A model generated the notes under the pieces. That model was not told the origin of the DNA. It did no database searches and saw nothing but the letters and a program-made list of their open reading frames with translations. Shown here piece by piece: positions 9,220 through 17,646 of a DNA stretch of 62,655 nt. The DNA lies in the NCBI GenBank assembly GCA_023138835.1, contig JAGLOP010000013.1, forward strand, positions 1-62,655, written 5' to 3'. Origin of the DNA: Arcobacteraceae bacterium. Lineage in GTDB: Bacteria; Campylobacterota; Campylobacteria; Campylobacterales; Arcobacteraceae. Made by a program: the position numbers and the translations under genes. Every line of letters starts with the position of its first letter. Within the stretch, counting starts at the first letter, position 1.

Positions 9220-9320
9220 TGACTACATTAGATTTAGTATTTGTAGTGTTTTTAGGGATAGTTTTAGTGGGTGGTATGGCATCACTATTTATATATATGA
9301 GAGACGGTGAAAAAAAGTGA
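9219..9320 (+). CDS. 33-residue single-span membrane peptide
   Basis: A short frame of 33 codons whose ATG overlaps the last base of the rlmN stop codon (TAATG). The product begins [20 protein letters not shown], has one membrane span (about residues 5-27) and ends in a charged tail MRDGEKK. Such size and topology are common for accessory subunits of membrane complexes, but I do not recognise the family. A hairpin with a T-run overlaps its stop, so it appears to be the last gene of the hisF run. Confidence 0.55.
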   Translation: MTTLDLVFVVFLGIVLVGGMASLFIYMRDGEKK

Positions 9321-9336
9321 ACTGCTTCACTTTTTT
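9311..9336 (+). terminator. Probable intrinsic terminator after rlmN and the small membrane peptide
   Basis: Perfect 11-base inverted repeat: AAAAAAGTGAA (9311-9321), loop CTGC, TTCACTTTTTT (9326-9336). The T-run follows the GTGAA/TTCAC core and the hairpin overlaps the stop codon of the preceding small gene. Core GC content is low, so efficiency may be partial. Confidence 0.6.
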
Positions 9337-9351
9337 AGACTAGGAACCAGA

Positions 9352-9375
9352 AGTGATGTGCATTTATGCACCACT
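9352..9375 (+). promoter_or_regulatory. Hairpin in the gltX leader
   Basis: AGTG (9352-9355) pairs with CACT (9372-9375) and GTGCA (9358-9362) with TGCAC (9367-9371) around a TTTA loop, with a two-base bulge. It lies 30 bases before the gltX start and has no following T-run, so it is not a terminator. Its role, if any, is unknown. Confidence 0.4.
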
Positions 9376-9405
9376 GTCGGAAAAAACCAAATATTAGGAG
9401 AAAAA

Positions 9406-10836
9406 ATGGCAATAACAAGATTTGCACCAAGTCCAACAGGATATTTACATATAGGCGGTTTAAGAACCGCATTATATAGTTACCTTTGGGCAAAGAAAAC
9501 AAAGGGTGAATTTAAACTTAGAATTGAAGATACAGATCAGGCAAGAAATAGTGAAGATGCAGTTAAAGCAATAATTGAAGCTTTTGATTGGGTTGGTATG
9601 GATAGTGACTGTGAAGTTGAATACCAATCTAAAAGAGGAGATTTATATACTAAATATATCAATCAATTATTAGATGAAGGCAAGGCTTATAAATGTTATA
9701 TGTCTAAAGATGAGTTACAAGCACTTAGAGAAACTCAAGAAGCAAATAAACAAACTCCAAGATATGATGGGAGATATAGAGATTTTACAGGAACTCCTCC
9801 TGAAGGAATTGAACCGGTAATCAGAATTAAAGCTCCACTTGAAGGGAAGTTAGAATTTGAAGACGGTGTAAAAGGCTCTATGAGTTTTGGTGCTGACCAG
9901 GTAGATGACTTTGTGATTGCAAGATCTAATGGAGCACCAACTTATAACTTTGTAGTAGCTGTTGATGATCATTTAATGGCTATGACAGATGTGCTAAGAG
10001 GTGATGATCACTTAACTAATACTCCAAAGCAAATGGTAGTTTATAATGCTCTAGGCTTCGCTATACCGAAGTTTTACCATATCCCAATGATAAACAATCC
10101 TCAGGGTAAAAAACTATCTAAAAGAGATGGTGCAATGAATGTAATGGACTATAAAGATTTAGGATATTTACCTGAGGCACTTTTAAACTTTTTAGTAAGA
10201 CTTGGATGGAGTAATGGAGATCAAGAGATATTCAGCCTTGATGAAATGTTAGAACTTTTTGATCCAAATAATATTAACAAATCAGCCTCAGCATATAATG
10301 AAGAGAAGCTTTTATGGTTAAATGGACATTATATTAAAAATGTAACAAATGAAAGACTTATAAAAGAATTAAAGTTCTTTGATTGTGAACTGCATGGTCA
10401 TGACAAAAAAGAGATGTTATTGGATTTATGTAAAGAGAGAGCAAATACTTTAATAGAATTAAAACAAGCAATTGATAATATTTTAGCAGTACCATTAAGT
10501 TATGATAAAAAAGGTGTAAAGAAATTTATTAAGGAAACTACAGTAGATATGCTAGAAAGTTATATGGTTATATTAAAAGAACATAAAGAAACTTTACATC
10601 TTCCTGTTGATATTGAATTAGTAACTAAACCATTTATTGAGACAAATGAACTAAAATTTCCACAGCTTTTTCAACCAATTAGAATTAGTTTAACAGGTGG
10701 AACGCAAGCCCCATCGGTTTATGATGTAATAGCAGTTTTAGGTGTAGAGGAAAGTATCAAAAGAATTCAAGCAGCAATTCGTCAAAACTTTAATAAATCA
10801 AGTCTTGAGACGTGTGGGAAAGAAGAAGATGCTTAG
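9406..10836 (+). CDS. gltX: Glutamyl-tRNA synthetase
   Basis: A 476-residue class I aminoacyl-tRNA synthetase. Seen: the HIGH-type motif as APSPTGYLHIGG (6-17), RIEDTD, the YKCY segment in the connecting region, NGAPTYNFVVAVDDHLM and the KMSKS-type motif KKLSKR (235-240). Campylobacterota lack GlnRS and commonly carry two GluRS paralogues; which one this is cannot be decided here. The ATG at 9406 has GGAG five bases upstream; an upstream in-frame start at 9307 would add 33 residues without family support. It overlaps the next gene by 8 bases. Confidence 0.94.
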   Translation: MAITRFAPSPTGYLHIGGLRTALYSYLWAKKTKGEFKLRIEDTDQARNSEDAVKAIIEAFDWVGMDSDCEVEYQSKRGDLYTKYINQLLDEGKAYKCYMSKDELQALRETQEANKQTPRYDGRYRDFTGTPPEGIEPVIRIKAPLEGKLEFEDGVKGSMSFGADQVDDFVIARSNGAPTYNFVVAVDDHLMAMTDVLRGDDHLTNTPKQMVVYNALGFAIPKFYHIPMINNPQGKKLSKRDGAMNVMDYKDLGYLPEALLNFLVRLGWSNGDQEIFSLDEMLELFDPNNINKSASAYNEEKLLWLNGHYIKNVTNERLIKELKFFDCELHGHDKKEMLLDLCKERANTLIELKQAIDNILAVPLSYDKKGVKKFIKETTVDMLESYMVILKEHKETLHLPVDIELVTKPFIETNELKFPQLFQPIRISLTGGTQAPSVYDVIAVLGVEESIKRIQAAIRQNFNKSSLETCGKEEDA

Positions 10837-11269
10837 AAAAACGACTTCTTTTATACTGCTTTATTCTTTTATTATTATGGTATTAAGTGGAGCTATGCTC
10901 TTTATATCGCCGTTTGGAAGGTTATCCATGATGATAAAGTGGGAGATGTTAGGATTAGGAAAGATGGAATATCAAGCACTTCATCTTATCTTTATGTTAG
11001 TATTCACACTCGCTGGAATTTTGCATACATATTTAAATTATAGAGCTATAGTTCACTATTGGAAAAATAAATCTAAGAAAATAGTTATTTTTACTAAAGA
11101 ATTTTCATTGGCAACAGCAGCTGTGGCAGGTCTATTTTATGCAACAGTTTCTCATGAGCCATTAACTGAAAAATTTGTTAAAATGAATAAAAGCTTTAAT
11201 GATTATTGGGTAGAAGACTTTAAAAAGAAAAGAATGGAGCAGATGATTGTGATGAGAAGAGATAATTAA
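10829..11269 (+). CDS. Small integral membrane protein, DUF4405-like, with paired histidines
   Basis: A 146-residue membrane protein with three predicted spans (about 7-29, 50-70 and 87-107). The second span carries two histidines 14 residues apart (ALHLIFMLVFTLAGILHTYL, H52 and H66), a pattern of haem-binding cytochrome b561-like four-helix proteins; DUF4405 is the best label. Haem binding is an inference. The C-terminus is charged. The ATG at 10829 overlaps the end of gltX by 8 bases and is preceded by AAGAAG; 6 bases separate it from the histidine kinase, suggesting a shared transcript. Confidence 0.65.
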   Translation: MLRKTTSFILLYSFIIMVLSGAMLFISPFGRLSMMIKWEMLGLGKMEYQALHLIFMLVFTLAGILHTYLNYRAIVHYWKNKSKKIVIFTKEFSLATAAVAGLFYATVSHEPLTEKFVKMNKSFNDYWVEDFKKKRMEQMIVMRRDN

Positions 11270-11275
11270 ATAATT

Positions 11276-12487
11276 ATGTTACAACAATATATGGAAGCAA
11301 TTGAAAAAAGTAATATAATATCAAGAACTGATACTGATGGAATTATTACATTTGTAAATGATGAATTTTGTAAGATCTCAGGTTTTACTAAGGATGAGCT
11401 GATAGGTAAAAATCACAATATCGTAAGACATCCAGATGTTCCTGCTTCAGCTTTTAAACTTCTTTGGGATACCATAAAGAATAAACAAACATATAAAAGC
11501 ACAGTAAAGAATCTCAGTAAAGACGGCTCAACTTTTTATGTAAATACAACAGTAACTCCAATACTTGATAAAGATGATAATATTGTAGAATATATAGCAA
11601 TTCGTTATGATGTTACAAAAGAAGTACTCTTAAAAAAAGAACTTGAAAAAAAAGAGTATGAGCTGGAACAATTAAATGAATCTTTAGAAATAAGGGTAAA
11701 GGAACAAACGCAGCAACTTCAGGAATTAAATCAAACTTTGGAACTTAGAGTTCAAGAAGAGATCATAAAGAATGAGGAAAAACAAAAAGTAATGTTTTGG
11801 CAATCAAGACTTGCAAGTCTTGGACAAATGCTGGCAAATATAGCTCATCAGTGGAGACAGCCTCTAACGGAACTAAGTCTTGCCACATTTAATATTAAAA
11901 AGGCAGCTATTAATAAAAATGATGAAGATGTAAAAAAGTTTTATGCTGAAAGTAAAGATATTATTAAAAATATGTCAAATACAATAGATGATTTTACAAA
12001 TTTCTTTAAACCCAATAAGCAGAAAAAATATTTTTATTTAAAAGATAGTGTTAATGAATCACTCTCGATTTTGAAAAAGATTATCAAAAGAGAAAATATT
12101 ATCATAGAAACTAATTTTATGAATATAGAAGTACTTGGTGTTCCAAATGAATTATCTCAAGTCATAATAAATCTTATTCAAAATTCAAAAGATGCTTTTA
12201 ATCAAAATAATATTGAAGAAAAGGTTATCAAAATAACTACAAGTAAAGAAGATCGATGTGCAATTATTAAAATAGAAGATAATGCAGGGGGGATAAGTGA
12301 GGAAAATATTGATAAAATATTTGAACCGTATTTTACAACAAAACATTCAAGCAGTGGTACCGGGTTAGGACTTTTTATGTCAAAAATGATTTGTGAACAA
12401 GCTTTTAACGGTACAATTTTGGTTGAAAGAAATAAAGATGGGTTAACTATAATAATAAAGATTCCTTTGGAGAGTGCGAATGGATAA
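11276..12487 (+). CDS. Soluble PAS-domain sensor histidine kinase
   Basis: A 403-residue kinase without membrane spans. Order: PAS domain (about 8-115) with the Aer-like motif NHNIVRHPDVP (46-56), a long coiled coil (about 115-172), the H-box MLANIAHQWRQPL with the phosphorylated histidine H191, and a C-terminal ATPase domain (NLIQNSKDAF, DNAGGI, GTGLGL). This coiled coil plus HQWRQPL layout is widespread in Campylobacterota. The PAS motif resembles flavin-binding redox sensors such as Aer, but ligand is inferred. Its stop overlaps the response regulator start by 8 bases, so the two are almost certainly a pair. Confidence 0.9.
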   Translation: MLQQYMEAIEKSNIISRTDTDGIITFVNDEFCKISGFTKDELIGKNHNIVRHPDVPASAFKLLWDTIKNKQTYKSTVKNLSKDGSTFYVNTTVTPILDKDDNIVEYIAIRYDVTKEVLLKKELEKKEYELEQLNESLEIRVKEQTQQLQELNQTLELRVQEEIIKNEEKQKVMFWQSRLASLGQMLANIAHQWRQPLTELSLATFNIKKAAINKNDEDVKKFYAESKDIIKNMSNTIDDFTNFFKPNKQKKYFYLKDSVNESLSILKKIIKRENIIIETNFMNIEVLGVPNELSQVIINLIQNSKDAFNQNNIEEKVIKITTSKEDRCAIIKIEDNAGGISEENIDKIFEPYFTTKHSSSGTGLGLFMSKMICEQAFNGTILVERNKDGLTIIIKIPLESANG

Positions 12488-13154
12488 TAATTTTTTAAAA
12501 GAATTGAAAGTATTATTAGTTGAAGATGAAGAAAACCTGTCACAACTTTTAAAAAATGCAATTGGGGATAATTTTGATAGTTTTACTGTTGCAAACAATG
12601 GAAAAGATGGGATAGAAAAATTTAAAAAAATATCTCCTGATCTTGTAATTACTGATATAATGATGCCGGTTTTAACCGGTCTAGAAATGGCTAAAGAGTT
12701 AAAACAGATAAACCCGAATATATCTATTATTATACTAAGTGCATTTAGTGATAAAGATAAGTTATTAAATGCTATAGATGTAGGTGTAGTTAAATACTTT
12801 ATAAAACCATTTGATCCAGATGAACTTTTAAATTATATCATATCAATTAGTTCAACTCTGGGTAGTAATTTAATTTTACTAGCAGAGCAATTTAAATTTA
12901 ATAAAGTAACAGGTAGTTTATATAAAAATAATAAACTTGTACCTCTTTCAAGAAAAGAAAAAGATTTTTTACAATTAATGGCGCAAAAGAGCCCGGAAGT
13001 TATTAACGATGTTTGTATAAAAAGTGTACTTTGGAAAGATGAAGAGGTCAGTGACGAAAGGCTTAGAACTTTTATAAAAAGGCTTAGAATTAAAACTTCC
13101 AAACGATTGGTTCAGAATGTAAAAGGGCAGGGGTATCAAATTGCACTTGCATAA
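12480..13154 (+). CDS. Response regulator, OmpR-type DNA-binding
   Basis: A 224-residue two-domain regulator. The receiver (about 8-122) has the acidic pair in LVEDEE, the phosphorylated aspartate in LVITDIMMP (D59) and the lysine in FIKPFDPDE. The C-terminal winged helix (about 140-222) has PLSRKEKDFLQLM and ends RLVQNVKGQGYQIAL, typical of the OmpR/PhoB family. The ATG at 12480 has GGAG at 12469-12472; a GTG two codons upstream is less likely. It is the partner of the kinase just upstream. Target genes are not visible. Confidence 0.92.
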   Translation: MDNNFLKELKVLLVEDEENLSQLLKNAIGDNFDSFTVANNGKDGIEKFKKISPDLVITDIMMPVLTGLEMAKELKQINPNISIIILSAFSDKDKLLNAIDVGVVKYFIKPFDPDELLNYIISISSTLGSNLILLAEQFKFNKVTGSLYKNNKLVPLSRKEKDFLQLMAQKSPEVINDVCIKSVLWKDEEVSDERLRTFIKRLRIKTSKRLVQNVKGQGYQIALA

Positions 13155-13180
13155 GAATAAAAAGAAGAAAGTGGAAAGCT

Positions 13181-13528
13181 ATGCTGATAATATGGCATAA
13201 CCCGAAATGCAGTAAATCTAGAGAGTGTATCAAGGTTCTTGATGAAAAAGATATTGACTTTATTATTCGTGAATATTTAGTAGGCAGTCCTAGCAAGCTG
13301 GAGTTAGAGGAATTAATAAGTATAATGAATATTTTGGATATTCGGGATATGATGAGGACTAAAGAAAGTAAATATAAAGAACTTGATTTGGCTAATCAAG
13401 ATAAAATAAGTGAAGATTTAGTTGATGCTATGGTTAGATTTCCAAAGTTAATTGAGCGACCTATTGGAATAAATAGTGGAGTTGCTAGGGTAGGGCGACC
13501 ACTTGAAAATATATTGGATATTATTTAG
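13181..13528 (+). CDS. arsC: ArsC-family arsenate reductase
   Basis: A 115-residue glutaredoxin-dependent ArsC-type thioredoxin-fold protein. Seen: HNPKCSKSRE with the nucleophilic cysteine C10, and LIERPIGI near residues 85-93, the conserved arginine-proline motif of the family. Size is normal. It follows the response regulator by 26 bases but no ars transporter or ArsR is nearby, so arsenic resistance is not established; the enzyme may have a general redox role. A second family member is at 39846. Confidence 0.8.
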   Translation: MLIIWHNPKCSKSRECIKVLDEKDIDFIIREYLVGSPSKLELEELISIMNILDIRDMMRTKESKYKELDLANQDKISEDLVDAMVRFPKLIERPIGINSGVARVGRPLENILDII

Positions 13529-13586
13529 ATAGTTGCTCTTTATTTTTTTCTTTTTAGTAATGAAAATTTTTTATAAAAAAAATGAA

Positions 13587-13612
13587 ATAGAAGAGTAAAT
13601 CTACTCTTCTAT
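13587..13612 (-). terminator. Intrinsic terminator of the hom operon
   Basis: Perfect 11-base inverted repeat ATAGAAGAGTA (13587-13597) and TACTCTTCTAT (13602-13612) with a four-base loop. Read on the minus strand it is followed within a few bases by a run of eight T (complement of 13575-13582). It overlaps the stop codon of hom. Confidence 0.75.
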
Positions 13613-14863
13613 TCTAATCATCGCAGGTGCTGACAAAACAACCCCAGAACTTTCTAGTTCTGATAAAGCTTCTTTTATATCTTTTTCTTTACAAGTATGA
13701 GTAGATAAAAGTAAATTTGCTTTATCTTTATCACATGGTTTTTGAAGCATAGTTTTAATAGAAATATTTTTATTTCCTAAAATAGTGGCAACTTTAGCTA
13801 AGACACCACTTTTATCTTCTACTTGCATTCTTAAATAATATTTTGTCTCAATATCATCTTTTGATGCAAGTGTTAATCCATCCTCTAATGGCTTTTTAAA
13901 GCCTAACATAGGAGAACCTTTACCTTTTCTTGCGATATCAATGATGTTGGCTATTACAGCACTTGCTGTTGCGTCACCACCAGCTCCTGCTCCGTAAAAC
14001 AAAGTCTCTCCAACTTTATCTCCAATAACACTAATACCATTCATTACACCATCTACTTTTGCAATCATTTCATCGTTTGGAATAAGCACACTATGAACTC
14101 TTAATTCTACTTTATTATCTTTTTTCTTTGCAATTCCAAGTAATTTAATTGCATAGTTAAATTCTTTGGCAAATTCAATATCTTCAGCACTGATATTTTC
14201 AATACCCTCTATTAAAATATCTTCCGGCTTGGCATCAATTCCGTAAGCGATACTTGCTAAAATTAAAAGTTTATGTGCCGCATCAAATCCACCAACATCA
14301 AAAGTTGGATCTGCTTCTGCATATCCTAATTCTTGGGCTTCTTTTAAAATTATATCGTAAGGGATATTTTCATTTATCATTTTATCAAGCATATAATTAC
14401 AAGTACCATTTATGATACCTCTGATTGATTCAATGTGATTTGCAGTAAGTCCATCTCTAAGAGCATTAATAATTGGAATACCACCAGCAACAGCAGCTTC
14501 ATATTCAAATGCAATATCTCCTGCTATGGCTTGTAATTCATATCTGTGATAAGCCAGTAAAGCTTTATTTGCAGTAACTACTGCTTTACCTTTTTCTAAT
14601 GCTTTTTTAACAACAGCATAAGGCTCTTCAACTCCACCCATAAGTTCAATAATCACATCAATAGAATCATCATTTAAAAGATCATCCGGATTATCAGTTA
14701 ATTTGATGCTTACATCTCTTTTTTTAGATAAATTATTTACAACACCTGCAACAGGAACAATTTCAATTCCTGCACGAGCGGTAATTATATCTTTATTGTC
14801 TTCTAAAATTTTACAAACGCTGGTACCTACAGTTCCAACTCCAACTATTCCAACTTTTAACAT
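13601..14863 (-). CDS. hom: Homoserine dehydrogenase
   Basis: A 420-residue NAD(P)-dependent enzyme converting aspartate semialdehyde to homoserine for threonine and methionine. Seen: N-terminal Rossmann motif VGIVGVGTVGTSV, VTANKALLA, the substrate domain with GIINGTCNYML and EAQELGYAEADPTFDVGG, and a C-terminal ACT domain (about 345-420; YLRMQVEDKSGVLAKVATIL) for feedback control. Length fits the monofunctional three-domain form. It begins right after the aminotransferase gene (adjacent coordinates) and ends in a clear terminator. Confidence 0.95.
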   Translation of the reverse strand: MLKVGIVGVGTVGTSVCKILEDNKDIITARAGIEIVPVAGVVNNLSKKRDVSIKLTDNPDDLLNDDSIDVIIELMGGVEEPYAVVKKALEKGKAVVTANKALLAYHRYELQAIAGDIAFEYEAAVAGGIPIINALRDGLTANHIESIRGIINGTCNYMLDKMINENIPYDIILKEAQELGYAEADPTFDVGGFDAAHKLLILASIAYGIDAKPEDILIEGIENISAEDIEFAKEFNYAIKLLGIAKKKDNKVELRVHSVLIPNDEMIAKVDGVMNGISVIGDKVGETLFYGAGAGGDATASAVIANIIDIARKGKGSPMLGFKKPLEDGLTLASKDDIETKYYLRMQVEDKSGVLAKVATILGNKNISIKTMLQKPCDKDKANLLLSTHTCKEKDIKEALSELESSGVVLSAPAMIRIEE

Positions 14864-16084
14864 CTATTTGTCCCCATCTTCATATTGTTTTAAAAACTTC
14901 TGAACTTTTAAAGCAGCTTTTGCAATTCTTTCATCATCTTCGATAAGAGCAATTCTAACCCATCCTTCACCATCATGACCAAATCCTACACCGGGACTCA
15001 TAGCAACTCCCTCTTCGGATAGTAATTTTTTAGAAAATTCTAAAGAGCCTAAGTGTTGTACGCATTGGGGTATTTTTGTCCATATAAACATAGAGGCTTT
15101 ATTTCTTTTAATATTCCAGCCGATTTTTTCAAACTCTTCTATAAATTTATCTTGTCTATGATTATATTTTTCTGTAATTTCATTTACACAATCTATACTT
15201 CCATTTAATGCTGTTGCTGCTGCTACTTGAATAGGTGTAAACATTCCATAATCTAACCATGATTTCAATTTAGTCAATGCACCAATTAGTTTTTTGTTTC
15301 CAACAAAAAATCCAATTCTCCAACCTGCCATATTGTAAGATTTACTTAATGTAAAACTTTCAACTGCTACATCAAGTGCACCGTCAACTTCCATAATAGA
15401 TGGAGTTTTATATCCGCCGAAACTAATATCACCATAAGCAATATCACTAATGATATAAAATCTTTCCCTTTTTGCCATAGCAACTAATCTTACATAAAAG
15501 TCAGATGTAACTGTTGCTGATGTTGGATTGTGCGGGAAATTTACTAAAACATATTTTGGTTTTACATGAGCAAATTTAAAAATATTTTCTAAATCTTCAA
15601 AAAACTTATCTTCATCGATATTGTAATGCTCGTCAAATACTAATTTTAAATCTTCAACAACTCCACCGGCTAAAATGAATGAATAAGCATGGATAGGATA
15701 AGTAGGTGTCGGAACTACTGCTACATCACCCGGATTTGTTATAGCATAAGCCATATGAGAATAACCATCTTTAGATCCAATTGTTGCAATTGTTTGAGTT
15801 TTAGTATCAAGTGTAACACCATATCTTCTTTTGTACCAAGATGCAATTGCATCAAGAACTTCAGGTATACCTTGTGATGGTGAATAACCATGTGTACCAC
15901 TGGTTCTGGCACTTTTTACCAAAGCATCAACAATATGCTCTGGCGTATCTCCATCAGGATTTCCCATTGAAAAGTCAATAACTTCTTGACCCTCTTTTTT
16001 TAATTTTATTTTAATATCATTAATCTCTGCAAAAACATATTTTGGTAGATTATCTACTCTATTAAATTTTATTTCATCAAACAT
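14864..16084 (-). CDS. PLP-dependent aminotransferase, AlaC type
   Basis: A 406-residue class I aminotransferase. Seen: DFSMGNPDGDTPEHI (38-51), HGYSPSQGIP, NFPHNPTSA (182-190), and the pyridoxal lysine in SFTLSKSYNMAGWRIGF (K248). The N-terminal third closely resembles E. coli AlaC, a glutamate-pyruvate aminotransferase; aspartate or diaminopimelate specificity is also possible. It sits immediately upstream of hom, so a role in aspartate-family metabolism is plausible. The same pair occurs in C. jejuni as I recall it. The stop abuts the hom start codon. Confidence 0.88.
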   Translation of the reverse strand: MFDEIKFNRVDNLPKYVFAEINDIKIKLKKEGQEVIDFSMGNPDGDTPEHIVDALVKSARTSGTHGYSPSQGIPEVLDAIASWYKRRYGVTLDTKTQTIATIGSKDGYSHMAYAITNPGDVAVVPTPTYPIHAYSFILAGGVVEDLKLVFDEHYNIDEDKFFEDLENIFKFAHVKPKYVLVNFPHNPTSATVTSDFYVRLVAMAKRERFYIISDIAYGDISFGGYKTPSIMEVDGALDVAVESFTLSKSYNMAGWRIGFFVGNKKLIGALTKLKSWLDYGMFTPIQVAAATALNGSIDCVNEITEKYNHRQDKFIEEFEKIGWNIKRNKASMFIWTKIPQCVQHLGSLEFSKKLLSEEGVAMSPGVGFGHDGEGWVRIALIEDDERIAKAALKVQKFLKQYEDGDK

Positions 16085-16097
16085 TTTTTTCCTTTTT

Positions 16098-16919
16098 TTA
16101 CCTAACTATTATGCTAAGCCCTCTTTTAATATTTATTAAAGTATATAAATCTGTTATTTTAATATACTTTGTTTCACGTGGAACCTTTGTCTTGTAACCT
16201 TTGTAAACTCTATCTTTTTTTATAACTTTTAGTACATTTAGATGATTATCGTAAAATGCAATATATGGAAACCAATGATTCAATTTTCTACTGATAACTT
16301 GCAAAGAAGTTGCATCAGTCACTTTAATAAAATATGGTTTTAAAGGCTTCTCCATAATTATCTTTTCATTATGATCTATCTTAATGGCATCTGTAATATT
16401 GGCATGGTTAACATCAATATTATATCTCCAAAGTGTATTGGTAACTTTTTGGATATCTAAAATATTGCAAGATCTTAACTTTAATTCCTGGGTTAAGATT
16501 AAAGGATCAAGCGCGTATTCTGTGTTAAATACGATAGTCCATCTCATTATATTTGTTTCTTTATCAAATACATTTGATTTTGTAAAATAATAAGAATAAC
16601 CCATATCACGAAGTGTATCATTAAGTATTTTTAATGATTTAATCGGATCATTGTTAGTTGTAAATTCTATATTTATCTGCTTTGGTTTTTTAAATTTTAA
16701 ATGCAGAAGACCATTTTCTTTTAATGTTTCTAAAATTAATTTATAGTTTAATCTATTATCTGTGATATAAAACTTTTCTTGAGTTCTAAATAAAATATGT
16801 ATTAGATTGTTATGAAGATTAAATTGCTCTTTCCCCATTAAGTTTTCTATTTTATTTAATAGTTCATTAGCATTTAATGTACTAATAAAAATAAAAATCA
16901 AAAAAAGAATTTTCTTCAT
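16098..16919 (-). CDS. Secreted protein of unknown function (Campylobacterota-conserved position)
   Basis: A 273-residue protein with a signal peptide (residues 1-17, MKKILFLIFIFISTLNA). No domain is recognised. The mature part is rich in isoleucine, asparagine and lysine, and ends in a basic region. As I recall C. jejuni, a periplasmic protein gene lies at the same place between the aminotransferase and the rRNA methylase. Its start is 5 bases after rlmB. Its C-terminal coding region contains a parS-like site in frame (VPRET). Confidence 0.7.
   Translation of the reverse strand: MKKILFLIFIFISTLNANELLNKIENLMGKEQFNLHNNLIHILFRTQEKFYITDNRLNYKLILETLKENGLLHLKFKKPKQINIEFTTNNDPIKSLKILNDTLRDMGYSYYFTKSNVFDKETNIMRWTIVFNTEYALDPLILTQELKLRSCNILDIQKVTNTLWRYNIDVNHANITDAIKIDHNEKIIMEKPLKPYFIKVTDATSLQVISRKLNHWFPYIAFYDNHLNVLKVIKKDRVYKGYKTKVPRETKYIKITDLYTLINIKRGLSIIVR
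16170..16185. promoter_or_regulatory. parS-like ParB-binding site
   Basis: TGTTTCACGTGGAACC matches the reverse complement of the Bacillus subtilis parS sequence (TGTTCCACGTGAAACA) at 15 of 16 positions, with the inner 14 bases identical. Such a match is expected by chance far less than once in a window this size. It lies inside a coding region, which is common for parS. ParB/ParA genes and the origin are not in this window. Confidence 0.75.
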
Positions 16920-16924
16920 CTGTA

Positions 16925-17611
16925 TTACTTCTTTAATGAATGAATCAAAATACCCGCAGCAACTGATACATTTAAACTGTCAAAATTATTACTCATAGAG
17001 ATAGAAACCTTTTGGTCAAGTTTTTTTATCGTTTTATTTGATAAACCTTTTCCCTCACTGCCTAAAAATAAAGCAATATTCTTTTTATCATCTTTTTGAA
17101 ATTGATTAACTTCAATTCCATCCATACAAGCACCTACTAAAGTAAAACCTATTTGTTTAAGTTCATTCATTACATCTGCATTATTATGAATTAAAGCTAC
17201 AGGCATATCAAGCATAGCACCACTGCTGGTTCTTACAATTGCCGCTGTATTTAAGTTCTTTAATCCACAAACTATAATCGCACCAACACCTAAAGCATAA
17301 GCAGTTCGCACAATCGCACCAATATTTCCAATATCTGTAAGTCCATCCAAAACTAAAATAAAGTCTTTTTTCTTAATATCATTTAATGTTGAATAATCGA
17401 ATTCTTTAATATCAAGTAAAAAACCTTGATGGTTCCCACCACGAGCTAAAGCTTGCGCTTTCATATTATCGGGTCGTACTATTTTTCTATCAAGTTTTGT
17501 GAACTTGTTAAAAAGTTGCTTATCTATCTCTTTTGTTAAAAATATTTCATTAATAATTTCAGGGTGTTTATCTAAAATGTGAAATACTATTTGTTTACCA
17601 TATACTATCAT
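16925..17611 (-). CDS. rlmB: 23S rRNA (guanosine-2'-O)-methyltransferase RlmB-like (SpoU/TrmH family)
   Basis: A 228-residue SPOUT methyltransferase. Seen: a short N-terminal substrate-binding domain (VYGKQIVFHIL), LDGLTDIGNIGAIVRTA (motif 1), LFLGSEGKGLS (motif 2) and SMSNNFDSLNVSVAAGILIHSL (motif 3), the SAM-binding knot. RlmB is favoured by size and by the rRNA-modifying neighbour rsmI, but other SpoU substrates cannot be excluded. It lies between rsmI (35 bases) and the secreted protein (5 bases). Confidence 0.87.
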   Translation of the reverse strand: MIVYGKQIVFHILDKHPEIINEIFLTKEIDKQLFNKFTKLDRKIVRPDNMKAQALARGGNHQGFLLDIKEFDYSTLNDIKKKDFILVLDGLTDIGNIGAIVRTAYALGVGAIIVCGLKNLNTAAIVRTSSGAMLDMPVALIHNNADVMNELKQIGFTLVGACMDGIEVNQFQKDDKKNIALFLGSEGKGLSNKTIKKLDQKVSISMSNNFDSLNVSVAAGILIHSLKK

Positions 17612-17646
17612 ATCGCGATTCTATCTAAATATAAGTTATAAAGTGT

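Noticed and set aside
9337..9405. T-box riboswitch before gltX
   Set aside because: No T-box consensus or specifier-loop layout is visible and T-boxes are not expected in this phylum; only simple hairpins are present.
13181..13528. Arsenic resistance operon
   Set aside because: Only an ArsC-family gene is present; no ArsR, ArsB or Acr3 lies nearby, so an ars operon is not supported.
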